Shown here in pieces: positions 6,521 to 13,110 of a DNA stretch of 34,904 bases. Made by a program: the position numbers and the translations under genes. This DNA is from Acidaminococcus sp. CAG:917 (GTDB lineage: Bacteria > Bacillota > Clostridia > Christensenellales > CAG-917): assembly GCA_000437555.1 (NCBI GenBank), contig FR901015.1, forward strand, positions 21,590 through 56,493, given 5' to 3'. Position 1 is the stretch's first letter; each line of letters opens with the position of its first letter. The notes below the pieces were generated by a model. That model was not told where the DNA came from. It searched no databases and worked only from the letters and a program-made list of their open reading frames with translations.

Positions 6521-8185
6521 ATGAGGAAAAAAACAGGCAAAATCGAAAAGTTTAAAAATACAACAGCGATTATATTTGGCATTTGCGGATACGCCGTCTT
6601 TTTATCGGCTGTCATTATGTTTTTAAATTTTAACGACCAAATAATTTTTAATACCGCAGTGATGTCTATCATTGCTTTTTGTTGTCTTGCAGTTATCCCC
6701 GCCATATTCATTTTAATAACTTTTGCGACAAAAAACAGGAGAAACCGTAAAGAATATTGTTGCGCTTTTTTAAAAACTTCTTCCGACGGAACGAGTTTGG
6801 ATAAATCTGTTTTTAAATACAAGCAGAACAAGACGAAACAGACGGCTATGAAAGGGCTTTGTCTGCTGATGATATTATTGTCGGCCGCTCTGTTGCTTTC
6901 CTTAATTTTAAACGGACTTTTACTCGATTATTTTCAGCCGATTATGCTTAGCACGGCGACAGCGGTTATGCTCATTGCCGGGACGGTGTTTATGCTTGTC
7001 GGCTCTCTTTTTTATCTGTTATCGGGAAAAATTATTTTGTCTGCCGTAACGGCTGTTGTTATCGTCACGAGTTACCTTTCGGGAATAATATGGGCGCATG
7101 CGCAAGGCTATCAAAAATTTACAGATGACGCTCAAGTGACTTTTCTGTTCAGCGAAAAAGAAGGCGGTTATTCTTATTATCGTATACCGTCGCTTACCGT
7201 TCTCGATAAAGAAGTGTTAAACGATAAATTCGGTTACGCTTTGTCCAACGACGTCGTTTTGGCGCTTGCCGAGGGCAGGCGCGACTCTGCGCACGATACG
7301 GGCAGGATAGACATTGTGGGAAAAATCTCTTTTGACGGCGGCGAAACTTTCGGAAATACCATTACTTTTTTCTCGTTTAAAAACGAGGTCGGCAAATTCG
7401 GAAATCCCACAGCGGTTTTCGATACGGATACGGGGCTTATAGTGCTTGCCTTCATGACTGCGACAGAAAAAGAAGATTATTACTACCGCACAACCGTGAC
7501 GAGAGGAAAGCTTTGTGAAGACGGAAATATCGTTTGGGAAGAACCCAAAGACATTAGTCTGCCAAAAGACGAAAGTGCAGTCGGTTCTTCATCGGACGGC
7601 GTGAGAAGCGACACCCTTATGGTGGGCCCGGGAAAGGGGTTAAAATTGACGGCGGGGGAGCATATCGGCAGAATAATAATTCCTGCAAGCAACGACGGAT
7701 ATTCATTTGTTATATATTCCGACGATAACGGCATTACCTGGCACAGAGGTGCAAGCGCAGGCGAGGGCAACGAGTGTGAGGCCGCTCTCTTAGCGGACGG
7801 CACGGTCGTTATGGTTATAAGAGATAACACAAACTGTTCAGCTTATCACCCCGAGCAATATCAAAGGTTAAGCTATTCCTATGACGGTGGCGAAACGTGG
7901 GCGATAAAGACTGCCGATACTTCTTTAAAATCACCGATTTGCATGAGTTCTGTTTGCACGGATAATGGCGGAAGATTGTATTTGACATATCCCGACTCCT
8001 TTAAAAACAGGGCGAATCTCACGCTTGCCGAAAGCTCGGACGGCGGTAAAACATGGAAAATTAAGCGGCTGTATTCGGGAGCGTCGGGATATTCGAGCGT
8101 AACAGTTACGGATGCAAAAATCTTGATTTTGGCGGAAATTGGTAAAGTGAATTACAGTGAGTCGATTGTCCTTATATCTATATAA
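6521..8185 (+). CDS. Membrane-anchored exo-alpha-sialidase (GH33-like)
   Basis: The 554-residue protein begins with five membrane helices (near 14-35, 43-70, 112-135, 142-166, 171-194), leaving the catalytic domain outside the cell. That domain has the YRIP motif (R221), four Asp-boxes (SFDGGETF 270, SDDNGITW 400, SYDGGETW 453, SSDGGKTW 505), Asp259 in the acid/base position, Arg384 in GRIIIP and Arg449 completing an arginine triad, and Tyr524 in GYSSV, the likely nucleophile. This pattern is known for sialidases that cleave terminal sialic acid from glycans. Most bacterial sialidases have a signal peptide rather than a polytopic anchor, so the architecture is unusual. No Shine-Dalgarno site precedes the ATG. 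No sialic-acid uptake or catabolism genes are in view, and a related glycosidase specificity is possible. Confidence 0.8.
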   Translation: MRKKTGKIEKFKNTTAIIFGICGYAVFLSAVIMFLNFNDQIIFNTAVMSIIAFCCLAVIPAIFILITFATKNRRNRKEYCCAFLKTSSDGTSLDKSVFKYKQNKTKQTAMKGLCLLMILLSAALLLSLILNGLLLDYFQPIMLSTATAVMLIAGTVFMLVGSLFYLLSGKIILSAVTAVVIVTSYLSGIIWAHAQGYQKFTDDAQVTFLFSEKEGGYSYYRIPSLTVLDKEVLNDKFGYALSNDVVLALAEGRRDSAHDTGRIDIVGKISFDGGETFGNTITFFSFKNEVGKFGNPTAVFDTDTGLIVLAFMTATEKEDYYYRTTVTRGKLCEDGNIVWEEPKDISLPKDESAVGSSSDGVRSDTLMVGPGKGLKLTAGEHIGRIIIPASNDGYSFVIYSDDNGITWHRGASAGEGNECEAALLADGTVVMVIRDNTNCSAYHPEQYQRLSYSYDGGETWAIKTADTSLKSPICMSSVCTDNGGRLYLTYPDSFKNRANLTLAESSDGGKTWKIKRLYSGASGYSSVTVTDAKILILAEIGKVNYSESIVLISI

Positions 8186-8211
8186 CCTTTTTAAATATAT
8201 TGAAGCGGAGT

Positions 8212-8895
8212 ATGAGAGAGTATAAATTAAAATATAAAAAAATCGATACAAAAAAAATGCTGTCGTTCGGGTTTGTCAAAAATGACGGCATATATGTCTA
8301 TAAAACGGATATTTTAGACGGTCAATTTTATATTGAATTGACCGTGTCGAATGACGAAAAACTGTTTGTCCGAGTGGTGGAAAAAGAGTTTGATGAAGAA
8401 TACACTTTACATCTTGTCCCTGAAGCGGTAGGCTCGTTTGTCGGAGCGGTCAGGGGAGAAGTTGAAAAACTAGTCGAAAAATTTGAGCGTCAATGCTGTG
8501 AAACTGAAATTTTTAAATGCAGGCAAACCTACGCCGTTATCGAATACGTAAAGAATACTTACGGAAGCGATATCGAGTTTTTATGGGAAAAATCTCCCGA
8601 TAGCGCCGTGTTTCGCAGAAGCGACAATAAAAAATGGTATGGAATTATCATGACTGTTCCGTTTAAAAGACTCGGCGTGGACTCGGACGAAGAAGCCGAA
8701 GTAGTTAATCTGAAAGCGTCGCCCGAAAATATAGACCGGATTATCGACAGCAAAAGCGTTTTTCCCGCATATCACATGAACAAAAAAAATTGGTTTACCG
8801 TCGTTTTGGACGGTAGTATTTCAAATAAAGATTTATTTTCATACATCGATACCAGTTATATCCTTGCAAAAGGTAAATCCAAACAGAAAAATTAA
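8212..8895 (+). CDS. MmcQ/YjbR family DNA-binding-like protein
   Basis: The C-terminal half (from about residue 100) is a YjbR/CyaY-like fold with the family marks KKWYGIIMTVPF, VVNLKASPE and AYHMNKKNWFTVVLDG; the N-terminal 100 residues are a strand-rich domain often joined to it in Firmicutes. Members are annotated as DNA-binding proteins from structural similarity, but no cellular role is established. The ATG at 8212 is chosen, giving 227 residues; a TTG at 8200 would add four residues, and neither has a clean ribosome site (GAAG lies six bases before the ATG). It follows the sialidase by 26 bases with no terminator between, so the two are probably co-transcribed. A terminator follows at 8979. 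Confidence 0.82.
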   Translation: MREYKLKYKKIDTKKMLSFGFVKNDGIYVYKTDILDGQFYIELTVSNDEKLFVRVVEKEFDEEYTLHLVPEAVGSFVGAVRGEVEKLVEKFERQCCETEIFKCRQTYAVIEYVKNTYGSDIEFLWEKSPDSAVFRRSDNKKWYGIIMTVPFKRLGVDSDEEAEVVNLKASPENIDRIIDSKSVFPAYHMNKKNWFTVVLDGSISNKDLFSYIDTSYILAKGKSKQKN

Positions 8896-8978
8896 AAAAT
8901 ATTAAAAGTTAAAAGTGCATTTTAAAAATCTGACTTTTATGCCCGATACGTGAAAAAAGATCCCATTTAAAAATCTGT

Positions 8979-9015
8979 AGCCGAAAAGCATTTGCTTTTT
9001 CGGCTTGTTTTTCCT
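8979..9015 (+). terminator. Terminator after the YjbR gene
   Basis: AGCCGAAAAGC (8979-8989) pairs with GCTTTTTCGGCT (8994-9005) with a one-base bulge and is followed by TGTTTTTCC. Its right arm is also the start of the duplicated repeat described at 8994-9324. Confidence 0.65.
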
Positions 9016-9324
9016 TTTTCGCCGAAACTTGTTTCGGCGAGGTATAAAAGGATAAATTTAAATACAAGGATAAATTTGATACTGCGTGAAGTTAAATTGC
9101 GTTGTGTTTAAAGTCACGGAAGAGGTAAAAAAACAACTTATTTTGTATTCTTTTAAAGAGGAAATTTTTCAAACAAATTAGCATAGAGTGCCGCAGGCAC
9201 AAATCCGAAAAAGCGGTAGCTTTAGAGGAAAAGGAGCCGTAGGCGTAAAAAGAAACTACAGCCGATAGGCTGTAGTGACAAATGTCGCCTTACGGCGACG
9301 TCTTGGTGCGGCCTGAGGGACTTG
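8994..9324 (-). repeat. Tandem intergenic repeat, older copy, with a decayed tRNA 3' end
   Basis: The first 48 bases (8994-9041) match 9406-9453 with one difference, and the AAAGTCACGGAAG block (9110-9122) recurs at 9507-9519. The far end, CGACGTCTTGGTGCGG (9296-9311), is identical to 9653-9668, which is the tail of tRNA-Leu and its flank; GGGACTTG (9317-9324) also recurs at 9674-9681 in the tRNA T-arm. Read on the minus strand, this copy therefore begins with a broken tRNA end including CCA. It contains many small hairpins: CGCCGAAAC/GTTTCGGCG (9020-9039), CTACAGCC/GGCTGTAG (9256-9275) and GTCGCC/GGCGAC (9284-9299). No credible gene is present. Confidence 0.7.
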
Positions 9325-9382
9325 CCTTACAGCGAAAACGAAGTTTGAGCGTGCAGCACGGCGGAAAAACTAAACCTATTTT

Positions 9383-9411
9383 GCTAAAACAGCATAGCAG
9401 TTTTAGCTTTT
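9383..9411 (+). terminator. Hairpin with T-run between repeat copies
   Basis: GCTAAAAC (9383-9390) pairs with GTTTTAGC (9400-9407), followed by TTTTT. It resembles a terminator but no gene on the plus strand ends nearby, so it may simply be one of the repeat's hairpins. Confidence 0.4.
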
Positions 9412-9660
9412 TCGGTTTGTTTTTCCTTTTTCGCCGAAACTTGTTTCGGCGAGGATAAATAAGGATAAATAAAAAACTGCGTAGCAGTTAAATTGCGAAG
9501 CAATTTAAAGTCACGGAAGCAATAAAAAAAGACAACCAAAATGAAGAAACCGAATGAAGAACTCGTCAAAACCGTGTTTTGACGAAAAAGGAGGAGCAAG
9601 CGGTAAGGCGAAGATTTTTTGAATAAAAAAATCGGAGCAAATAGCTTTGCTCCGACGTCT
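9406..9660 (-). repeat. Tandem intergenic repeat, younger copy, abutting tRNA-Leu
   Basis: This copy carries the same blocks as 8994-9324 but with intact palindromes: CGCCGAAAC/GTTTCGGCG (9432-9451), ACTGCGTAGCAGT (9476-9488), AAATTGC-GAA-GCAATTT (9490-9506) and GTCAAAAC/GTTTTGAC (9565-9583). In the older copy the middle hairpins have decayed, which orders the two copies. It runs directly into the tRNA-Leu terminator and CCA end. The minus-strand open frames crossing it contain repeat-derived low-complexity sequence and are not counted as genes. Confidence 0.65.
9625..9654 (-). terminator. Rho-independent terminator of tRNA-Leu
   Basis: On the minus strand CGGAGCAAA and TTTGCTCCG form a perfect 9-bp stem with a four-base loop (9654-9633), followed by ATTTTTTTA. 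It starts seven bases after the tRNA CCA. Confidence 0.9.
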
Positions 9661-9743
9661 TGGTGCGGTCACCGGGACTTGAACCCGGATGGTTGCCCAT
9701 ACGCCCCTCAAACGTACGCGTCTGCCTGTTCCGCCATGACCGC
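9661..9743 (-). tRNA. tRNA-Leu (anticodon GAG)
   Basis: On the minus strand the acceptor GCGGTCA pairs with TGACCGC, the D-arm GCG pairs with CGC, and the T-arm CCGGG-TTCAAGT-CCCGG is perfect. The anticodon stem TACGT/GCGTA has the loop TTGAGGG, so the anticodon is GAG at 9709-9707, reading CTC and CTT. A variable arm and an encoded CCA (9663-9661) are present, as expected for a leucine tRNA of 83 bases. It has its own promoter and terminator. Confidence 0.96.
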
Positions 9744-9756
9744 TCACGGCTTATTT

Positions 9757-9785
9757 AGTATATAATTTATAAAAAAATTTGTCAA
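9757..9785 (-). promoter_or_regulatory. Promoter of tRNA-Leu
   Basis: On the minus strand TTGACA (9785-9780), a 17-base spacer and TATACT (9762-9757) place transcription start about seven bases before the tRNA 5' end. Confidence 0.85.
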
Positions 9786-9808
9786 TTATTTGTATATAAT
9801 TTTTTTTG

Positions 9809-9837
9809 TTGCATTTTAAAAAAAATGAATGTATAAT
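9809..9837 (+). promoter_or_regulatory. Promoter of the zinc-ribbon membrane protein
   Basis: TTGCAT (9809-9814), a 17-base spacer and TATAAT (9832-9837) lie 25 bases before the ATG at 9863. Confidence 0.75.
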
Positions 9838-9862
9838 CAAAATATAATAAAAGGAGAGAATT

Positions 9863-10510
9863 ATGTCTTATATACCTTATAGAAGACCAAAATTTGTGCC
9901 TCAAGCCGTAAAGGTTATACTTTATCTTTTAGGCATTCTGTTGGTTGCGGCAGGCGTGGTAATGATTATAGTATCTACGGTTTTGTTTTGGCAGTCGTGT
10001 GCATCGTCATGCACGGCAAGCTGTCAAAGCTATTCCTGTGCTACGGGCGGTCCGGGAACAATTACTTTTGACAACAGTTGGTTGATTGTCGGATTGGTTT
10101 CGTTTGGCGGCGTTATAGTCGGTGCTATAATATGGGCTGTGGCGGCGAAAGTTGAGACAAAAAAATCTTTCTTGAAAAAGTATCCGCATGCCGTGTTTTG
10201 TCCTAAGTGTGACGAACTGTGCGACGTCAGAGAAGTATATTGTCCTAAGTGCGGCGAGCTTGTTGATACCAAAGGCGTTTACAAGGATAAACCCAAGTCG
10301 GGCGGGGATAACGAATGGCAGGCATTGAATGCCGCATCGAACAGTTCAAATCCCTATGAAGCCTATATGAGAGCAAGAGCGGGTGTTCAAACAGCACCGC
10401 AACAACAGGCACAAGCTTCTCAAGAGGATTCTTCACCTTTTGAGGAAAACTTTGCGCCTTCGGACAAACCGACGAACGGAGAAGATGACGGCGGAAACGC
10501 AAATCAATAA
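9863..10510 (+). CDS. Zinc-ribbon membrane protein of unknown function
   Basis: I do not recognise a named family. The 215-residue protein has two membrane helices (about 16-41 and 72-94). The loop between them (about 42-70), predicted to face outside, holds five cysteines in SCASSCTASCQSYSC. After the second helix comes a double-CxxC zinc ribbon, CPKCDELCDVREVYCPKCGE (about 113-132), then a Gln/Ser/Asp-rich tail of about 80 residues ending in GEDDGGNANQ. Zinc ribbons of this kind often mark small regulatory or scaffold membrane proteins, but no function can be assigned. AAGGAGAG six bases before the ATG gives a firm start. It is a single-gene unit with its own promoter and terminator. Confidence 0.75.
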   Translation: MSYIPYRRPKFVPQAVKVILYLLGILLVAAGVVMIIVSTVLFWQSCASSCTASCQSYSCATGGPGTITFDNSWLIVGLVSFGGVIVGAIIWAVAAKVETKKSFLKKYPHAVFCPKCDELCDVREVYCPKCGELVDTKGVYKDKPKSGGDNEWQALNAASNSSNPYEAYMRARAGVQTAPQQQAQASQEDSSPFEENFAPSDKPTNGEDDGGNANQ

Positions 10511-10570
10511 ATACTTTATGGCTTTAATTTTTCAAAAGCATAATAGCATTAAAGCTTAAATCCAAAATTT

Positions 10571-10597
10571 AAAAAGACCTTTCGAGGTCTTTTTTTA
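10571..10597 (+). terminator. Terminator after the zinc-ribbon gene
   Basis: AAAAAGACCT (10571-10580) pairs with AGGTCTTTTT (10585-10594) across a TTCG loop and runs into further T residues. Confidence 0.9.
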
Positions 10598-10718
10598 TAA
10601 GCGTCGGCTTGAGTTCGCTGTCATTTTTAGCGTGTTTAATTTAAGTTTATATTGTATAAATAAGAAAACTGTCGGACGCGACGTTGAACATAGACAGCGC
10701 AATTTCATATAATAAAAT

Positions 10719-10880
10719 ATGGCGGATAAAAGCAAAAACAAAGACGATAGCAGGTGTATGAATATGCTTGCGGTGCTGATTGCCGAATATCTGGCAAAAG
10801 ACGCAACGAATGAAGAACTGTGCGAAATGATACAGTTTTTTTCTATTATCTCTACGTCTTTGAGGACGTATATGTGTTAG
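10719..10880 (+). CDS. Small conserved-looking protein, 53 residues
   Basis: A short frame encodes MADKSKNKDD followed by a cysteine and the hydrophobic LAVLIAEYLAKDATNEELCE and MIQFFSIISTSLRTYMC. The pattern of a charged start, an alanine/leucine helix, a short turn ending in N-E-E-L, and a second helix with a terminal threonine/serine cluster resembles small helical proteins of unknown function common in Clostridia; this match is from memory of the pattern, not a search. No Shine-Dalgarno site is obvious before the ATG, and the next in-frame ATG codons are internal. It stands alone between the zinc-ribbon gene and the minus-strand glycerol operon. Confidence 0.5.
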   Translation: MADKSKNKDDSRCMNMLAVLIAEYLAKDATNEELCEMIQFFSIISTSLRTYMC

Positions 10881-11162
10881 GCGTGATATTACGCGTAGTT
10901 ATTTATTTTGCGTCATTTTCTATAGTTGTAGCTTTAAGTGCGCCGAGCAATCTATAAAATATAAGATTGTTCAGGTTTAAAATGATAGTTCGACATTTAA
11001 TGCAGAAAAACTTTAAACTTAAAACTAAAAAGCTTTAAATTTAAAAACTAAGGAGCGACGGAAACAGTGATAAGGTTTGCCTGTTTGCAGAATGTAAAGA
11101 AGATAAATAGCCATTTTAAAAGTTATTAAAGCCTTAAAGTATCAGTAAAATATTACAGGAAA
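10881..11162. other. Gene-free AT-rich spacer
   Basis: No gene, RNA or convincing promoter is seen. A weak hairpin GCGT/ACGC lies at 10881-10894 just after the small ORF but lacks a clean T-run. The rest consists of AT-rich direct words such as CTTTAAA repeats around 11011-11040. Confidence 0.5.
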
Positions 11163-11192
11163 ATAAAAAAGGGAGCGTTTGCTCCCTTTTTA
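11163..11192 (-). terminator. Bidirectional-looking terminator after dhaKL
   Basis: GGGAGC (11171-11176) pairs with GCTCCC (11181-11186) with a GTTT loop, flanked by A-rich sequence on one side and TTTTT on the other, so it can work on both strands. It sits 18 bases after the dhaKL stop. Confidence 0.85.
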
Positions 11193-11209
11193 TTTAAACA
11201 TATCTGAAC

Positions 11210-13048
11210 TTATTTGAAGTTTTTGATATATTTTGCGAGTTCATTGAAGATGACGTCGAGTCCGTGTGCGCCGGCATCGGGGAATCCGATTGAACGCTCA
11301 CCGACTGTGCCTGCTCTGCCGAGAGACGCAACGTGTGATTTTGTTGCTTCTGCGCCGTCGTGAGCGGCTTTTGCGCCGAGGTCAAGACCTTGTTGCAATT
11401 TCTTGCCTTCTTCAGCGGCTTTTGTAAGAGCGAGCGCACAGGGCTTGAGTGCGTCGACCAAAGTCTTATCGCCGATATCTGCGCCTTTGCCGAAAGATTT
11501 TTTACCCGTTTCAAATACGCCGCGGTTTGCTTCCATAAAGAGGAAAGCGATGTCTTTAAGGTTGACTTCCTGTTTGCCTTCCATAGCTTTACCGGCATAT
11601 TTAAATGCCGAGCCCCATATAGGACCTGACGCGCCGCCGCAGTATTCCTTGATGATTTCGGAACAGCTGACAAGGAATTGACCGATGTCGCCCTTCTTTC
11701 TTGTAGCCCAATCTGCCTTCAATTGCTTAAAGCCTTTAGCGATTGACATGCCGAAGTCGCCGTCGCCCATTTGGTCTGCTTCACAGAAAGGAACTTCGTT
11801 TTCGATTATGACGTCAGCCATTTTTTCAACTATTTTAACGAAAGCGGGAAGGTTTATGGTTTCGCCAATAACAGCCTTTCCTTTTACTTCGTAAACAGCA
11901 TTAGCGTCGTCGTCAGCATTTTGTGCCGCTTTCTTTTTGCCTTTTTTCTCGCAGGATGCAGCTTCAACGGGAGTGACTCCGAGGGCTTTTGAAATTGCTT
12001 TCATTGCCTCGACAGCCGCTTCTGCGCTTGCGTCCATAGCTGCGCCCCAAGTGAGGGCAGGGGTGGATACGGGGTAGTCAATCAAAGCTTTGATTTCGGA
12101 ATCCGCTCTGAGGACGGTTATTGATGCGCCTGCCATATCGATTGAGGTCATAAAGTTGCCGACGATTGTGCGGTGAATTTTGATGCCTTCTTCGTCGAGA
12201 GCTTTATTGACGGAGTTGTTGAGAATGTAGAGCTCTTGAAGAGGTGAGCCGCCGAAACCATTGATGAGCAATACTACGTCTTCACCTTTTTTGAGACCGA
12301 GGTCATCAATGAGGTCTTTGACAATTCTATTTGAAAGGTCATCGGCAAACGTGCCTTTTGAATAGTCAATCTTTTCACGGAAACGTCCGGGCTCGCCGTG
12401 GATACCTACGCCGAATTCCATTTCGTCGTCGCCGATTTCAAAAGTGGGGTGACCCGCCGCGGGAACGGTGCAGGAGGTGAAAGCGAAACCGAAAGAACGA
12501 ACGTTTTCGATAACCTTGTTTGCAACGGCTTTGACTTCTTCAAGCGATTTTCCTTGCTCAGCCGCCGCGCCTGCGCATTTGTGAACGAGAACGGTGCCGG
12601 CAACGCCTCTGCGACCTACGGTGTAAAGAGAGTCTTTAACGGCGATATCGTCGTTTACGTAAACCGCGTCGACTTTTATTCCGTCGTCTTGAGCGTCTGA
12701 CATAGCGTTATTGAAGTTCATGCAGTCACCGGAGTAATTTTTGATGACAAGCAACACGCCTTTTTCGGTAGCGCATTGTTTGATTGCGTTATAAACCTGA
12801 ACCTGGGAGGGTGAAGCGAAAACGTCACCGCAGACGGCGCAGTCAATCATACCTTTACCGACAAAACCTGCGTGAGCGGGTTCGTGACCGGAGCCGCCAC
12901 CCGAAATGATGGAGACTTTGTCGTCGTTGATGTCGACTTTTTTGACAATCTTGTACTTTTCAACGAATTCGAGTTCCGGATGCGCCTTTGCAAGGCCGTG
13001 GCACATGTCATAGACGAAAGTTTCCGGAGTGTTCATGATTTTTTTCAT
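11210..13048 (-). CDS. Dihydroxyacetone kinase, ATP-dependent, DhaK-DhaL fusion
   Basis: This 612-residue protein joins both halves of the single-chain kinase that turns dihydroxyacetone into dihydroxyacetone phosphate. The K domain has GGGSGHEP (50-57), Asp108 in SGDCMNFNN and the substrate-binding His217 in GIHGEPG. After a Lys/Asp-rich linker (about 366-388), the L domain shows the ATP/magnesium aspartates in ADQMGDGDFG (424-433), GGASGP (471-476), GDKT (526-529) and GRAGTVGERSIGFPDAGAHG (577-596). The fused form uses ATP directly; no PTS partner (DhaM) is present. TGGAGG eight bases before the ATG fixes the start. It follows gldA by 62 bases, with a hairpin in the gap, and forms a glycerol-oxidation operon with it. 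Confidence 0.92.
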   Translation of the reverse strand: MKKIMNTPETFVYDMCHGLAKAHPELEFVEKYKIVKKVDINDDKVSIISGGGSGHEPAHAGFVGKGMIDCAVCGDVFASPSQVQVYNAIKQCATEKGVLLVIKNYSGDCMNFNNAMSDAQDDGIKVDAVYVNDDIAVKDSLYTVGRRGVAGTVLVHKCAGAAAEQGKSLEEVKAVANKVIENVRSFGFAFTSCTVPAAGHPTFEIGDDEMEFGVGIHGEPGRFREKIDYSKGTFADDLSNRIVKDLIDDLGLKKGEDVVLLINGFGGSPLQELYILNNSVNKALDEEGIKIHRTIVGNFMTSIDMAGASITVLRADSEIKALIDYPVSTPALTWGAAMDASAEAAVEAMKAISKALGVTPVEAASCEKKGKKKAAQNADDDANAVYEVKGKAVIGETINLPAFVKIVEKMADVIIENEVPFCEADQMGDGDFGMSIAKGFKQLKADWATRKKGDIGQFLVSCSEIIKEYCGGASGPIWGSAFKYAGKAMEGKQEVNLKDIAFLFMEANRGVFETGKKSFGKGADIGDKTLVDALKPCALALTKAAEEGKKLQQGLDLGAKAAHDGAEATKSHVASLGRAGTVGERSIGFPDAGAHGLDVIFNELAKYIKNFK

Positions 13049-13069
13049 TTATATTTTCCTCCACAAATT

Positions 13070-13095
13070 ATTACCAGCCTTTTGGGGCTGGTAAT
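13070..13095 (-). promoter_or_regulatory. Intercistronic hairpin between gldA and dhaKL
   Basis: ATTACCAGCC (13070-13079) pairs perfectly with GGCTGGTAAT (13086-13095) across six bases. On the minus strand it sits between the gldA stop and the dhaKL ribosome site and lacks a T-run, so it may tune expression or mRNA stability rather than end transcription fully. Confidence 0.55.
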
Positions 13096-13110
13096 AAAAT
13101 TTAATTTAAA

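Noticed and set aside
9384..9599. Minus-strand open frame of 71 codons in the repeat
   Set aside because: It lies wholly in the hairpin-rich repeat, has no ribosome site and low-complexity Phe/Leu/Lys content.
8994..9660. CRISPR array
   Set aside because: Repeats are two long imperfect units, not short regular repeats with unique spacers, and there are no cas genes.
9511..9747. Minus-strand open frame of 78 codons over tRNA-Leu
   Set aside because: It reads through the whole tRNA and its terminator; the peptide is an artefact of the tRNA and the repeat.
11194..11673. Minus-strand frame of 159 codons inside dhaKL in another phase
   Set aside because: It is a shadow of the L domain, which is clearly encoded in the other phase, and its Ser/Lys-rich protein matches nothing.
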